Of a DNA stretch of 64,000 nt, positions 9,335-18,003 are shown piece by piece (within the stretch, counting starts at the first letter, position 1; the number at the start of each line of letters is the position of its first letter). The notes under the pieces are model-generated. The model was given only the letters and a program-made list of their open reading frames with translations, did no database searches and was not told the origin of the DNA. The position numbers were made by a program, and so were the translations under genes. Source of the stretch: Methylomarinum sp965277025 (lineage in GTDB: Bacteria; Pseudomonadota; Gammaproteobacteria; Methylococcales; Methylomonadaceae); the NCBI GenBank assembly GCA_965277025.1, contig OZ255706.1:992001-1056000 (forward strand). Direction: 5' to 3'.

Positions 9335-9803
9335 TTTTTTGATAACACCAGTAAGGCCGCTGTTTCCGATAACGCTTTTTCTTTACGGTTCAGCTCTTTT
9401 TGCAAGCGCTTGTTTTCTTGTTTGAGTTGCTTTTTTCTGCTCGGCTGGCTGAGAGGTCTGCCGATTGAGCAGCGGATAAAAATTCTGTTCTCCAAGCGTC
9501 CAGATGGTGCAAATAGATGCCTTTTTCCCGGCAATAGGTGCTGGCCTGTTCGTCTGTCAGATGATGGCAATGAGCAATGGCGTCAAAACGTTCCGCTTTC
9601 GTCCAGGCATGAGGGCTTTTTTCTTCTGACATACTTGATGTTGAGATTTCGAGTTGATTGTCCCTGGCTAAACGAATCCACTTTTGAAGCGTGGAGTAAC
9701 CCACACCTAAATCGTTGGCAAGGGCTTTCAGCGATTGCTCTGGATTTCTGGATAGCGCTTTTTCTACCGATTGTACTTTAAATTCCTGGCTAAATACCGC
9801 CAT
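9298..9803 (-). pseudogene. IS3-family transposase OrfA, frameshifted
   Basis: OrfA begins MAVFSQEFKVQSVEKAL at 9803 after an AGGAG site. It has a helix-turn-helix (ALANDLGVGYSTLQKWIR), and a leucine-zipper-like Lys/Glu-rich tail should follow. In this copy the A run after the SRAE codons is one base shorter than in copy 2 (six A's against seven). The frame therefore shifts into a short Ser/Lys-rich tail and stops. The original tail (KQLKQENKRLQKELN) persists in the next frame down to 9298. This copy cannot make normal OrfA and would need copy 2 in trans. Confidence 0.8.
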
Positions 9804-9863
9804 TTTTGTCTCCTGATTTAAAAAAGTTTTAGGCGACAGGTATGTTGACATAGGGGGCAAGCG

Positions 9864-10805
9864 ATGATTTTTAATCGTGAAGTGAACAACGCAAAGCGGT
9901 CCTATCTTGAAAAAAATGAAAAGGAAGATGTGCTTGCGAACTTCACGATTGATAGCCCCGTCCCGTATAGCATTGAGGAAGTTCTTGAGAAACTTCAGGA
10001 GTGGGATACACAGAAGGTGTCTGGGGCTCGCACAGAGAAGCAAGGCCCGTTTCACGGTAAACTTACAAGGTTCATTCAGCGACTTCAGGCGAAGACCGGG
10101 GACCGGCGCCTTGGCTTCCTGTTCAGCGGGGGCGAAGACACCATGCGGTACGAGTGGATGCAGGAACTCGCAACAGTTCTGTTAGGAAGTACTAGGATAC
10201 GTAAAGCTGGCGGCGTCAAGATTATCGACTTCTCGGAGGTTCCTTCCGACATCCTGCCACTCATGATCGGCCTAGTAGCCCGTGTTGTCTTTTCGGTTCA
10301 GCAGTGGACAGAGAAAGATAAACAGCATCCAGTCGCACTACTCTGTGACGAAGCGCACTTGTACATCCCGGAACGGCATGAGTCATGGGTGTCTGAAGCA
10401 GGACTGAAGTCCTTCGAGCGAATTGCAAAGGAAGGGCGAAAGTACGGTGTGGGATTGATCGTTATCAGTCAGCGCCCGGCAGAAGTAAATCGAACAGTGC
10501 TGAGCCAGTGCAACAACTTTGTGGCAATGCGTTTGACAAATGCGGAAGATCAAGCTGTCATTCGCCGCTTGATGCCAGACACACTTGGGGGGTTCGCAGA
10601 GCTATTGCCCATTCTGGATATTGGTGAAGCGCTTGTTGTCGGGGATGCAGCTATGCTACCCAGCCGGATACGAATACACGAGCCAACAAGGCACCCGAAT
10701 AGTGCAACAGTAGACTTCTGGGACCGGTGGGCGGCAGCCACTATTGAGAACGGTATTGCATGTGCAGTTGAGGCGCTGAGAAAACAGCAAGCTAGCGATG
10801 GATGA
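9864..10805 (+). pseudogene. herA: HerA-like ATPase/helicase, C-terminal part
   Basis: Sequence resumes in register right after the IS3 element with MIFNREVNNAKRSYLEKN. The Walker B region HPVALLCDEAHLYIPE lies near residue 167 of this piece, and GVGLIVISQRPAEV and NNFVAMRLTNAEDQ are the sensor/arginine-finger region of HerA. The stop at 10805 is 15 bp before attC site 2. The ATG at 9864 was an internal Met of the original protein. It might be translated as a fragment, but it lacks the P-loop. The inactivation looks recent: no other stop or frameshift is seen. Confidence 0.85.
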
Positions 10806-10819
10806 ACTACAAACGCAAG

Positions 10820-10892
10820 CCGCTAACAAGGCGCTCCACCTGACCGCTATTCCGCTGCGCTCCATAGCGGCAGGTGAGCTTAGGCGTTATGC
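10820..10892 (+). other. Integron attC-type recombination site 2
   Basis: The R'' box CCGCTAAC opens the site and the R' box GTTATGCG closes it. Between them is a stem of CACCTG-A-CCGCTAT against ATAGCGG-C-AGGTG, with a single unpaired base in each arm typical of attC folded-strand recognition, and a loop of about a dozen bases. Its R'' is exactly complementary to the R' of site 1, and its R' to the R'' of site 3. It ends the SIR2-HerA cassette. Confidence 0.82.
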
Positions 10893-10919
10893 GTAAAAAT
10901 AAGACACGGAGAATATGAG

Positions 10920-11837
10920 TTGTCATTACTTCATCAAATTCAAGAGGCAGTAGTCCAAGAAGGGTCAGACTTGGGTTCGGTACTGTTAAAACTACGCCTG
11001 TTAGCTTCTCGCCTGGGAAGTGATGTACTGGAAGAATGGGTGAAACATGAATCCGAAGGGTATTCGAAAGATTCAGAATTACCTTCATATCGAATAGTAG
11101 GTTTAAGTTATAGAGGCACATTCTCGGGTCCGTTTGGTTCCGGTATAAATAACGCACCAATTCCTATATATCTTATTGAGCAGCACGCGGGTGAAAGTTG
11201 GACTAAATATGAAGTAAGGGAAAGTATTGCAGGAGTGACTGAACTGTTAAGAATGAGTGCTGAGAAAGGCTCTTTAGGTATAGATGCCTCAAATCTTATT
11301 CTCTTGCTACAAGGTAAAGTATATGAGGATTATGCGTGTAACGATATAAAGGCCACAATATCTCGTACTGCTATTGCAGAAATTCATCAGGCAGTACGAA
11401 GCAGGATTCTTGAGCTTACACTTGAGTTAGAAAAAACTATTCCCGCAGCTTCGTTAGTTACATTTGGCGCACCTGTAAACGAAGAAACAAATTCTGAAAA
11501 AGTTCAGCAAATTTCCCAGCAAATTATATATGGCAATGTAAATACGGCAGTTGCTGGTGGGCATGGAGCAAATATTGCTGTTGCAGTTGGAGAGCGTGAT
11601 AAAGATTCTTTTATTGAGCATCTCGTAGCAACAGGGTTTCCAAGGGAGGATGTTGCAGAACTCGCCGAAATTATTGAGGCCGAGGAACCGTCTAATGCTG
11701 AAGAACCATTTGGTCAGAATGCAAAGAATTGGATAGCATCAAATATAAAAAAAGCAGCAGAAGGAACGTGGAATATGGGCATATCAGTCGCAACAAAAGT
11801 TTTAACTGAGGCGGCCCTGAAATATTATGGTCTTTGA
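10920..11837 (+). CDS. AbiTii-domain protein (integron cassette 3)
   Basis: The 305-residue protein opens SLLHQIQEAVVQEGSDLGSV, with LRLLASRLGSDVLEEWVKHE, GYSKDSELPSYRIV and NAPIPIYLIE, which is the AbiTii domain often found in phage-defence neighbourhoods. The middle and C-terminal parts (a GGHGANIAVAVGERDK segment, an acidic stretch, then an amphipathic tail) are not recognised. The start is TTG at 10920 with GGAG eight bases upstream. The nearby ATG at 10916 is in another frame and gives no protein, so the TTG decides the start. The gene fills a complete cassette between attC sites 2 and 3. A role in abortive infection is inferred from the domain. Confidence 0.72.
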   Translation: MSLLHQIQEAVVQEGSDLGSVLLKLRLLASRLGSDVLEEWVKHESEGYSKDSELPSYRIVGLSYRGTFSGPFGSGINNAPIPIYLIEQHAGESWTKYEVRESIAGVTELLRMSAEKGSLGIDASNLILLLQGKVYEDYACNDIKATISRTAIAEIHQAVRSRILELTLELEKTIPAASLVTFGAPVNEETNSEKVQQISQQIIYGNVNTAVAGGHGANIAVAVGERDKDSFIEHLVATGFPREDVAELAEIIEAEEPSNAEEPFGQNAKNWIASNIKKAAEGTWNMGISVATKVLTEAALKYYGL

Positions 11838-11853
11838 AATCAAAACCGTGCAT

Positions 11854-11936
11854 CGCATAACAAGGCAATTTCACGCGGACGGCAAAAAGCGTCGTTCGTT
11901 CCTCACTATGCTTTTTGCCGCCGGTGAATTGCAGCG
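11854..11936 (+). other. Integron attC-type site 3, cut by IS4 at its R' end
   Basis: The site starts with CGCATAAC, the exact complement of the GTTATGCG that opens this cassette at site 2. It continues with a long stem, CGGACGGCAAAAAGC against GCTTTTTGCCGCCG. It should end in a GTT box, but the IS4-family element begins right after the bases GCAGCG, so the TT and everything beyond is gone. Any further cassettes downstream have been lost. Confidence 0.7.
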
Positions 11937-13158
11937 CTCTGTACATGACAAAAAATATTAAAAGCTGGCGTAGCTCGTTGAAATGTAATTAAATACCGCA
12001 TTTTGTTTTAGCGAATATGAATAACGGGACATTACAAATCAACGAGCTGACCGTCATATTAACTGAGCACTTTCAATGGAACAAGGCAAGAATCGTTTGT
12101 TTTGTGGGTATGTTAATTGCTTTGATGGCAGTTAGCACGGTCAATCTGGCCCAGCTCGCCGTATTCTTTCCCCGTCGGGCAAAAATTTCCTCACGATATC
12201 GACGGATGCAACGATTTTTCAGTGACCATTGGCTGGATTACAATGAAGTCGCTCATTTCATCATGAAACTGTTTGGTTTCACTGATCAGGATTACTATCT
12301 GACGTTAGACAGGACGAATTGGAAGTGGGGTAAAACCAATATTAATCTGCTGGTGCTTGCCGTGGTTTATCGGGGTGCCGCCATTCCTGTGTATTGGTTG
12401 CCTTTAAACAAGCGGGGCAACTCTAATACGAAGGAACGTATAGCGCTGATGAAACGCTTTATTGCGCAGTTTGGCCGACATCACATCAAAGGTCTTTTGG
12501 CTGATCGGGAGTTTATTGGAGACGAATGGATGGGCTGGTTGTTTGGGCAAGAGATTCCCTTTTATATCCGTATTCGCAACAACGCCAGGACAACCAATGC
12601 CCAAGGCCAGCGAATACGCGTAGAGCGTTTGTTTTATGGGCTTAAGCCGGGTAGCACACGACACCTCTCAACAGCGCGCTATTTGGGAAATTGTTCAATT
12701 TATCTCAGTGGGTTACGGCTGAGTGATGGTGAGTTATTAATCATCGTCTGTCAGCATTTGAACCCTGATGCGATTAAAATTTATGGCTTGCGTTGGGATA
12801 TCGAAACGCTTTTCGGCTGTTTAAAAGGACGGGGATTCAAACTTGAGGAAACGCGTGTAGTCGGTTATCTTCGGATCAAAAAATTATTAGTACTTCCCGT
12901 TATTGCTTTCTGTTGGTCACATAAAGCAGGCGAATGGAAACATGATTGCGAGTTACCAATAAAAACCAAAACACATCAGCGGCTCGCGCAAAGCCTGTTT
13001 CGATATGGATTAGATTGTATCCGCTCAACGTTGTTTAATGTCTTATCTCAATCAAAAAGGATGATTAGAAAAGTGATTGCTCTTTTGCAACCCATACCTT
13101 TTGTCACTGGAATACATGAGACTCATTTGTCATAAGTTAATTTTTGTCATGTACAGAG
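11937..13158 (+). mobile_element. IS4-family element, copy 1 (1222 bp)
   Basis: The element is bounded by inverted CTCTGTACATGACAAAAA ends and is identical in length to copies 3 and 5. The flanks here share no direct repeat: the left is the integron attC site 3, the right is an eCIS baseplate gene. This is therefore a recombination joint between two different locations rather than a simple insertion. Confidence 0.88.
12017..13135 (+). CDS. IS4-family transposase (copy 1)
   Basis: The 372-residue DDE transposase has LTLDRTNWKWG (first Asp), GLLADREFIGDEWM (second Asp) and YGLRWDIETLFGCLKGRGFKLEETR, the YREK-type region with the catalytic Glu. The start at MNNGTLQINELT is shared by all five copies. 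This copy has Asp-Ile-Glu where others have Glu-Ile-Glu, which keeps the catalytic residue. It appears complete and possibly active. Confidence 0.9.
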   Translation: MNNGTLQINELTVILTEHFQWNKARIVCFVGMLIALMAVSTVNLAQLAVFFPRRAKISSRYRRMQRFFSDHWLDYNEVAHFIMKLFGFTDQDYYLTLDRTNWKWGKTNINLLVLAVVYRGAAIPVYWLPLNKRGNSNTKERIALMKRFIAQFGRHHIKGLLADREFIGDEWMGWLFGQEIPFYIRIRNNARTTNAQGQRIRVERLFYGLKPGSTRHLSTARYLGNCSIYLSGLRLSDGELLIIVCQHLNPDAIKIYGLRWDIETLFGCLKGRGFKLEETRVVGYLRIKKLLVLPVIAFCWSHKAGEWKHDCELPIKTKTHQRLAQSLFRYGLDCIRSTLFNVLSQSKRMIRKVIALLQPIPFVTGIHETHLS

Positions 13159-13983
13159 GATTGGTCTGGAAAATCTGTCGCCTGGCGACAGTGTCAGTTT
13201 GTTGTTCCAAGTGGCCGAAGGCAGCGCCGATCCAACGTTATCCAGACAAAAGATTCAATGGGCGGTGCTGGCCGATAACTACTGGAAAATCCTCACATCG
13301 CAGCAGGTGTTTCTGGACTCCACCAACCAGTTATTGATCAGCGGCATTATAAAATTCACCCTCCCTGCAGAAGCTACGACAGAAAATACATTGATGCCAA
13401 ATGGCTTGATTTGGCTGAAGGCAGCCGTGCCGGATCATGTTGATGCGGTTTGCCAGTTTATCGCTATTGAGGCGAATGCGATTGAGGTTGTGCTTAACGA
13501 CCAGGGCAATGACCGAAATCATCTTTTACATCCGTTACCTGCATGGCGTATCAATAAATTGAAAAAACCACTGCCGCAGGTTAAAAAAGTCAGCCAACCA
13601 TACGCCTCTTTTGGCAATGAGGTGGAAGAGGGACAGACAGGTTTTCATGGCAGGGTATCTGAGCGTTTACGCCATAAAGACAGGTCATTGACTGTTTGGG
13701 ATAACGAGCGGCTGGTATTGGCCAACTTTCCGGGCGTTCATAGAGTGAAATGCATACCTCATGCCAAACCCGGCTCCTGGACATGTGTTGGTAGTCGTCA
13801 TTCCCGACCTGAGCAATAAAAATGCTATTGATCCGTTGCAACCTCGTGCCGACAGTAACACCCTGGATGCAATACAACAGTTTTTACAAGCACGTAACAG
13901 CCTGCAAGTGGAGTATCACCTTGCCAACCCCCGTTACCAGCAGGTGCAACTGAGTTTTACTGTGCAATTTAAGCCTGGTTATG
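13159..13983 (+). pseudogene. eCIS baseplate J-like protein, middle part (truncated, frameshifted)
   Basis: Immediately after the IS4 end the frame reads GLENLSPGDSVSLLFQVAEG, then PNGLIWLKAAVP and NERLVLANFPGVHRVKCIPH. This is the gpJ/Afp11-12-like baseplate region of contractile injection systems. Near 13770 the frame shifts by one base into APGHVLVVVIPDLSNKNAIDPLQPR and continues to FKPGY, where an IS701-like element interrupts it. The N-terminal half is gone at the IS4 edge. Three independent lesions (truncation, frameshift, insertion) make it a clear pseudogene. The remainder is at 15092-15384. Confidence 0.78.
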
Positions 13984-15091
13984 AACTGATGTTACGCGGT
14001 CTTGAATTGTTGCAATTCAGCAAAAGCCTGCCGAATAGCCTTGATATATAATTTAGCCTTCAAAGCAAAATGATTGGTTTGGTGTTTTATTTTGAGACAC
14101 TCCAGTTTAAAGACCGCCATAATGGCCATAAAAATATGATTGTTTTGTGTTGTTGGGGTACGAGTAGGCGACTTTGCCAACCCGGCATTGGATTTCAATG
14201 ATTTATGAAATTCTTCGACTTTCCAGCGTTTCTGATAGATTGCCGCAACCTTTTTACCCGTTAATGTTAAATCACTGCACACCAGATTAACGGTTGCCGT
14301 ACTGCCGTCTTTGTTTGTAAAGATTCGCCGGACAATCAGGACTTCATGTGGGTAGCCTTTTAGCCAGCCGCGTACTGCTTGTTTATCCTCTAATGCAATG
14401 TCACTGACACGGGTAAATTTTCCTTGTTTCTTGTCGTCAACGTTCAACGTCACCAGGCGATTATCCTTTAAAGCCCCAATGAAATGTTTGTCTTTGTCAA
14501 CAATAAACTCCAGATTCTCTTTAGCCGTAAACCAGCTATCCATCAACACATAGCGAAATTGAAGCCGATTGTTCAAACACTGTTGAATCATCGCACGCAT
14601 CAGCTCATTTTTGGTCACCGTAGCCATTCGTTTAACCTGCTTTGTTTTGATATCACAAAACTGAATCGGTTTTTTGACCACTTCAAAGGCTACGGGTATC
14701 GAAACATTGCCCGTATGATACAAGGCATTCAATAGATTGATGCCTTTGACTGACCGCCCCTGGCAATGGTCATAATGCCAACAAATGACTTCATTCTCGT
14801 CTGTCCATTGCTTCTCCTGGATGGTATCGTCAAAAATCAAACACCCCGTTTCTTCTTCAATCTTCCGGACTGTTCGTTTAACCTCCAGCCAGAGGTCTTT
14901 TGATGTGTACGTCCTGGACGATAAAAAACGCGTGATACTATCATGGCTAACTTCTCCATCTAACATTGACGACAAACCCGTCGCCGTCGCATAGCTCGTA
15001 TTGCTGATTAAATAGTCTGTGTACAGGTCTAATTTCTCTTTGTTCATCCTCAAATTTTATCAATTATCCGGCGTAGCGCGTAACATCAGTT
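13984..15091 (-). mobile_element. IS701-like element A (inserted in baseplate gene)
   Basis: A 1108-bp element has 15-bp perfect inverted ends, AACTGATGTTACGCG and its complement, flanked by a 3-bp ATG duplication (13981-13983 and 15092-15094). Removing the element plus one ATG restores the coding sequence FKPGY-EFNYYQSVLQQN across the gap, which confirms both edges. Confidence 0.85.
13992..15053 (-). CDS. IS701-like DDE transposase
   Basis: The 353-residue protein has an N-terminal YTDYLISNTSYATATGLSSMLDG and SHDSITRFLS. The DDE core is CLIFDDTIQEKQ (Asp), YVLMDSWFTAKEN (Asp) and YQKRWKVEEFHKSLKSN (Glu). The SHDS-RFL and HW/RW-E-YH/FH signatures are shared with the IS701-like transposase at 42838-48091. 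The frame nearly fills the element, starting at 15053. No lesion is seen. Family name is by resemblance, with IS4-superfamily as the broader alternative. Confidence 0.8.
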   Translation of the reverse strand: MRMNKEKLDLYTDYLISNTSYATATGLSSMLDGEVSHDSITRFLSSRTYTSKDLWLEVKRTVRKIEEETGCLIFDDTIQEKQWTDENEVICWHYDHCQGRSVKGINLLNALYHTGNVSIPVAFEVVKKPIQFCDIKTKQVKRMATVTKNELMRAMIQQCLNNRLQFRYVLMDSWFTAKENLEFIVDKDKHFIGALKDNRLVTLNVDDKKQGKFTRVSDIALEDKQAVRGWLKGYPHEVLIVRRIFTNKDGSTATVNLVCSDLTLTGKKVAAIYQKRWKVEEFHKSLKSNAGLAKSPTRTPTTQNNHIFMAIMAVFKLECLKIKHQTNHFALKAKLYIKAIRQAFAELQQFKTA

Positions 15092-15384
15092 ATGAATTTA
15101 ATTATTACCAGTCCGTGCTACAGCAGAACATTATCGAATACCTTTCACCCTGGGCGTTTTTGCGTGAGTCGCAGATTCATTTTGGTGGCGTCGTTGGCGC
15201 ATCACAAATGGTGGATTTTATCGAAGGAATCGAGTTTGTCGATTTCATTACTGATTTCGATATATACAGTATTGTCGATGGGGTAGCGCTGTCCTCTGCT
15301 GATCCTGTGATCAAGCCTCAATTGCCCGATGTCATTCTGGTATCTGCACCAACCCATATTATCAGTGAATATCAGCCCGGATGA
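15092..15384 (+). pseudogene. eCIS baseplate J-like protein, C-terminal part
   Basis: The sequence after the IS701-like element continues the baseplate protein in register: EFNYYQSVLQQNIIEYLSPWAF, then IHFGGVVGASQMVDFIEGIEFVDFITDF, and a stop at 15382-15384. The NIIEYLSPWAF motif is a hallmark of the C-terminal domain of eCIS gpJ-like baseplate proteins. It is the third part of one gene. Confidence 0.78.
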
Positions 15385-15455
15385 ATAGCCATGCAATCTA
15401 AAGACACATGTTGACGCAATTGACGATTGATAAAAGCAGGGAGCGGGAAACGGCA

Positions 15456-16919
15456 ATGGACTACAAACAGCTTTATGCGCTAGGTATAGAGCGTATTCAG
15501 GAATTGGCCAATAAGGTCTGGAATGATTACAACATTCACGACCCTGGCATCAATACCCTGGAAATCTTGTGCTATGCATTGACTGATCTGTCTTACCGGG
15601 CTAATTTGCCAATCGAAGATTTGCTGGCTACTGAGTCAGGCGATATTACTGACCAGTATTCCCCCTTTTTCAGTGCCGCCAAGATATTGCCTAACCGGCC
15701 ATTGACCGTACTGGATTACCGAAAGCTGTTGATTGATATTCCTGGCGTCAAAAATGCCTGGCTGATTCCCTTGCCACTGACTTACTATGCAGACAAGCTT
15801 CATGCCAAATTGCTGCGAGAAGATAATGGCGAAGCTGAAACCACAGCAGTCAATATTAAAGGCTTGTATCAGGTGTTGATAGATTTTGACAATGACTTGA
15901 AGGCTGAGGAAAAAGCCAGGGTAAAACATATTATTGAAAATACCTTGCAGGCTAATCGTAATCTCTGTGAGGACTTTGTGGCAATGGATGCAGTGCCTGA
16001 AGAAGAATTCAGCTTATGCAGTGAAATAGAAATTCAGCCTGATGCCGATGTCAATCAGGTGAAGGCACAGATTTTATTTCTGGTTCAGGATTATTTTGCT
16101 CCGACCGTTAAAACGTATAGTTTGACGGAAATGCTGGAAAAAAACATGAGGATGGAAGTGCGTACCAAGTGGATGAAATTTTAAATGGTCCACTGCTGGC
16201 AAATGGCTTTATTGTGGATGAGGAACTGCGCCAGGCGGAATTACGCATGGAGATCCGCCTAAGTGATGTTATCAATCTGATTATGGATATAGATGGTGTA
16301 GAAGGCATCCGCGATATAGTCATCAATCCACGCACACAGCTTGAGCCATTAGCCAATAAATGGATTATTCCTGTCAGCACAGGGCACAAAGCCCGCTTGT
16401 CAGCAATGTTTTCCAGGCTGGTGTTTTATAAAAAAAATCTGCCTGTCAATGCGAATGACGATCAGGTAGTCCGTATTCAACAGGTATTGAACCAGCAAAA
16501 CACCAGACGATACAGCGGCCTGGTGGATGACTTGCCAGTCCCCAAGGGCCGGCTATCGGGGTCTTGACCAATATTATGCCTTTCAGAATCATTTTCCGGC
16601 AATTTATGGCGTTGGTGAAACTGGTTTACCCAGTCAGGCAGATAGAGAAAGAAAAGCCGAAGTATTGCAGTTCAAGGCTTATTTACTGTTTTTTGAGCAA
16701 ATTCTGGCTAATTATTTTCAGCAGTTAGCACAAGTTCGAGAAATGTTTTCCATTGATCCAAAACTGAAACAAACCTATTTCTATCAGACCGTTCAAACAT
16801 TCAACGATTGGCAGAAAATCTATGCAAGCGAAGACCCTGCTAAAACTCAGCAGGATGTTATCGATGATCCGGAACTGAATATCGAACGGCGCAATCGTTT
16901 TCTGGATCATTTGATTGCC
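15456..16919 (+). pseudogene. eCIS baseplate-associated protein, two frameshifts and truncated end
   Basis: The frame starts MDYKQLYALGIERIQELANKVW and has the DYNIHDPGINTLEILCYALTDLSYR signature that recurs in eCIS baseplate clusters next to the J-like protein. Coding jumps frame near 16150 (to NGPLLANGFIVDEELRQAELRM and DVINLIMDIDGVEGIRDIVI) and again near 16550 (to GLDQYYAFQNHFPAIYGVGETG). It ends at RFLDHLIARFA, where an IS1111-type element begins. ATG 15456 is preferred for its GGGAG site; an upstream ATG at 15408 is possible. It is about 490 codons, clearly non-functional as read. Confidence 0.72.
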
Positions 16920-17990
16920 CGTTTTGCAAGTACAATTTTGACGAAATAAAAATCAGTTGCAGTCTTACATCCGGCCTGTTGTTGGAGTATTTATAACTCC
17001 TGGCCTCTATGGAATTCGCCGGCGGGGCCCTGTCTGAACAAAGAAGTCGGTGCTTCAAGCGCTTCCCCGGGTTTGACCCGCCGCGGTCTGACCTGTTTCG
17101 CCATAAACTGTCTATGCAATCGTTGACAGGTGTTGTATGCCTCCTGAAATCGGTTTTATCTCTCGCGGATTTTTCGACAGATCAGGGAAGATCTGGCGAA
17201 AAATTCGCCACTTGTTTGTTAAGCATTAATCCACCCGGCAGAATCTCATGCCGGCATGCGCCTTTCTATCGTTTCGTACATGGGTTGCCAGACGGTTTGC
17301 CGGGCCGTTACCGCCCAGGCAGTTCGCGCCATCTTGTTCGCCAGAGCAACCGCCACTTCGTTAGGGTGGCAACGGGTCAACAGTTGTTCTACCCGGGCAT
17401 GACCACCCGGCTGACCCAGCGCTTGTCGCCTGCGGACATGCCGAATGACCGCTCGAGCGCCATGGATCAATAAGCTCCTCAGGTAACCATCCCCCCGTTT
17501 GCTGATACCCAACAATCGCTCTTTACCACCCGAGGACGATTGCCGGGGCACCAGGCCCAGGAAAGCTGCCAACTGACGACCATTGGCAAAACCTTCTCCA
17601 CGCTGACCCAGCAAAGCGGCCAGCAGCGTGGCCGTCAATACGCCGATTCCAGGAATAGATTCCAGGCGTTGGCTGACCGCATTTTGTCGGTGCCAGGCGG
17701 TTATCGTTTTGGTCAGCCGGTCAATCTGGGATTCCAGGTAAGTGTGACTTTCCTGCAGGGTATCCAGCAGCTCCCGAACATCCACCGGTAAGTCATTCTC
17801 AGCATCTTCCAGAATCTCAGGCAAACGTTGCTTGATGTTTTTCACGCCTCGAGGAAGCGCAATCCCGAACTCCAGCAAAACCCCTCTGATGTGATTCTCC
17901 AGCGCCACCCGCTGTTTCACCAGCAACTGCCTGCCATGGTGACAATGAAAAACCGCCTGCTGATCAGGGCTTTTGACCGCAACAAATCGG
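16920..17990 (-). mobile_element. IS110/IS1111-type element, copy 1 (truncated both ends)
   Basis: Homology with the complete copy (35233-36713) runs from GTTTTGCAAGTACA at 16920 to about 17990. The subterminal ATGGACACCGCC repeat of the complete copy is missing at the left, and the first third of the transposase is missing at the right, where ISL3 sequence begins. Bases 16950-17245 are the non-coding end downstream of the transposase gene, where IS1111-type elements carry their guide RNA. Confidence 0.8.
17246..17990 (-). pseudogene. IS110-family (IS1111-type) transposase, N-terminal truncation
   Basis: From FVAVKSPDQQAVFHCHHGRQLL to the C-terminus the protein matches residues about 107-353 of the complete copy at 35572-36633, including IPGIGVLTATLLAALLG and SSSGGKERLLGISKRGDGYLR (C-terminal Ser domain). 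The RuvC-like N-terminal domain (GIDLAKN, GMEACGGAHYW, NDRNDAEAI) is missing, so it has no DEDD site. The dozen residues before FVAV come from the adjoining ISL3 fragment. Confidence 0.85.
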
Positions 17991-18003
17991 GCTCTTTTGA
18001 AAA

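Larger units (their letters stand above)
8190..9857 (-). mobile_element. IS3-family element, copy 1 (inserted in herA)
   Basis: The ends are inverted repeats: TGTCAACCAACCTGTCG at the left and, read on the other strand, TGTCAACATACCTGTCG at the right. Apparent 6-bp target duplications CAAGCG lie at 8184-8189 and 9858-9863. The element is 1668 bp, one base shorter than copy 2 (58348-60016), because of a deleted A in orfA. It runs opposite to herA. Both copies extend a few bases beyond the TGTCAAC core, which fixes the edges. Confidence 0.85.

Noticed and set aside
13077..13337. Open frame crossing the right end of IS4 copy 1
   Set aside because: It fuses the out-of-frame IS4 tail with out-of-frame baseplate sequence; the neighbouring frame gives a recognisable baseplate protein.
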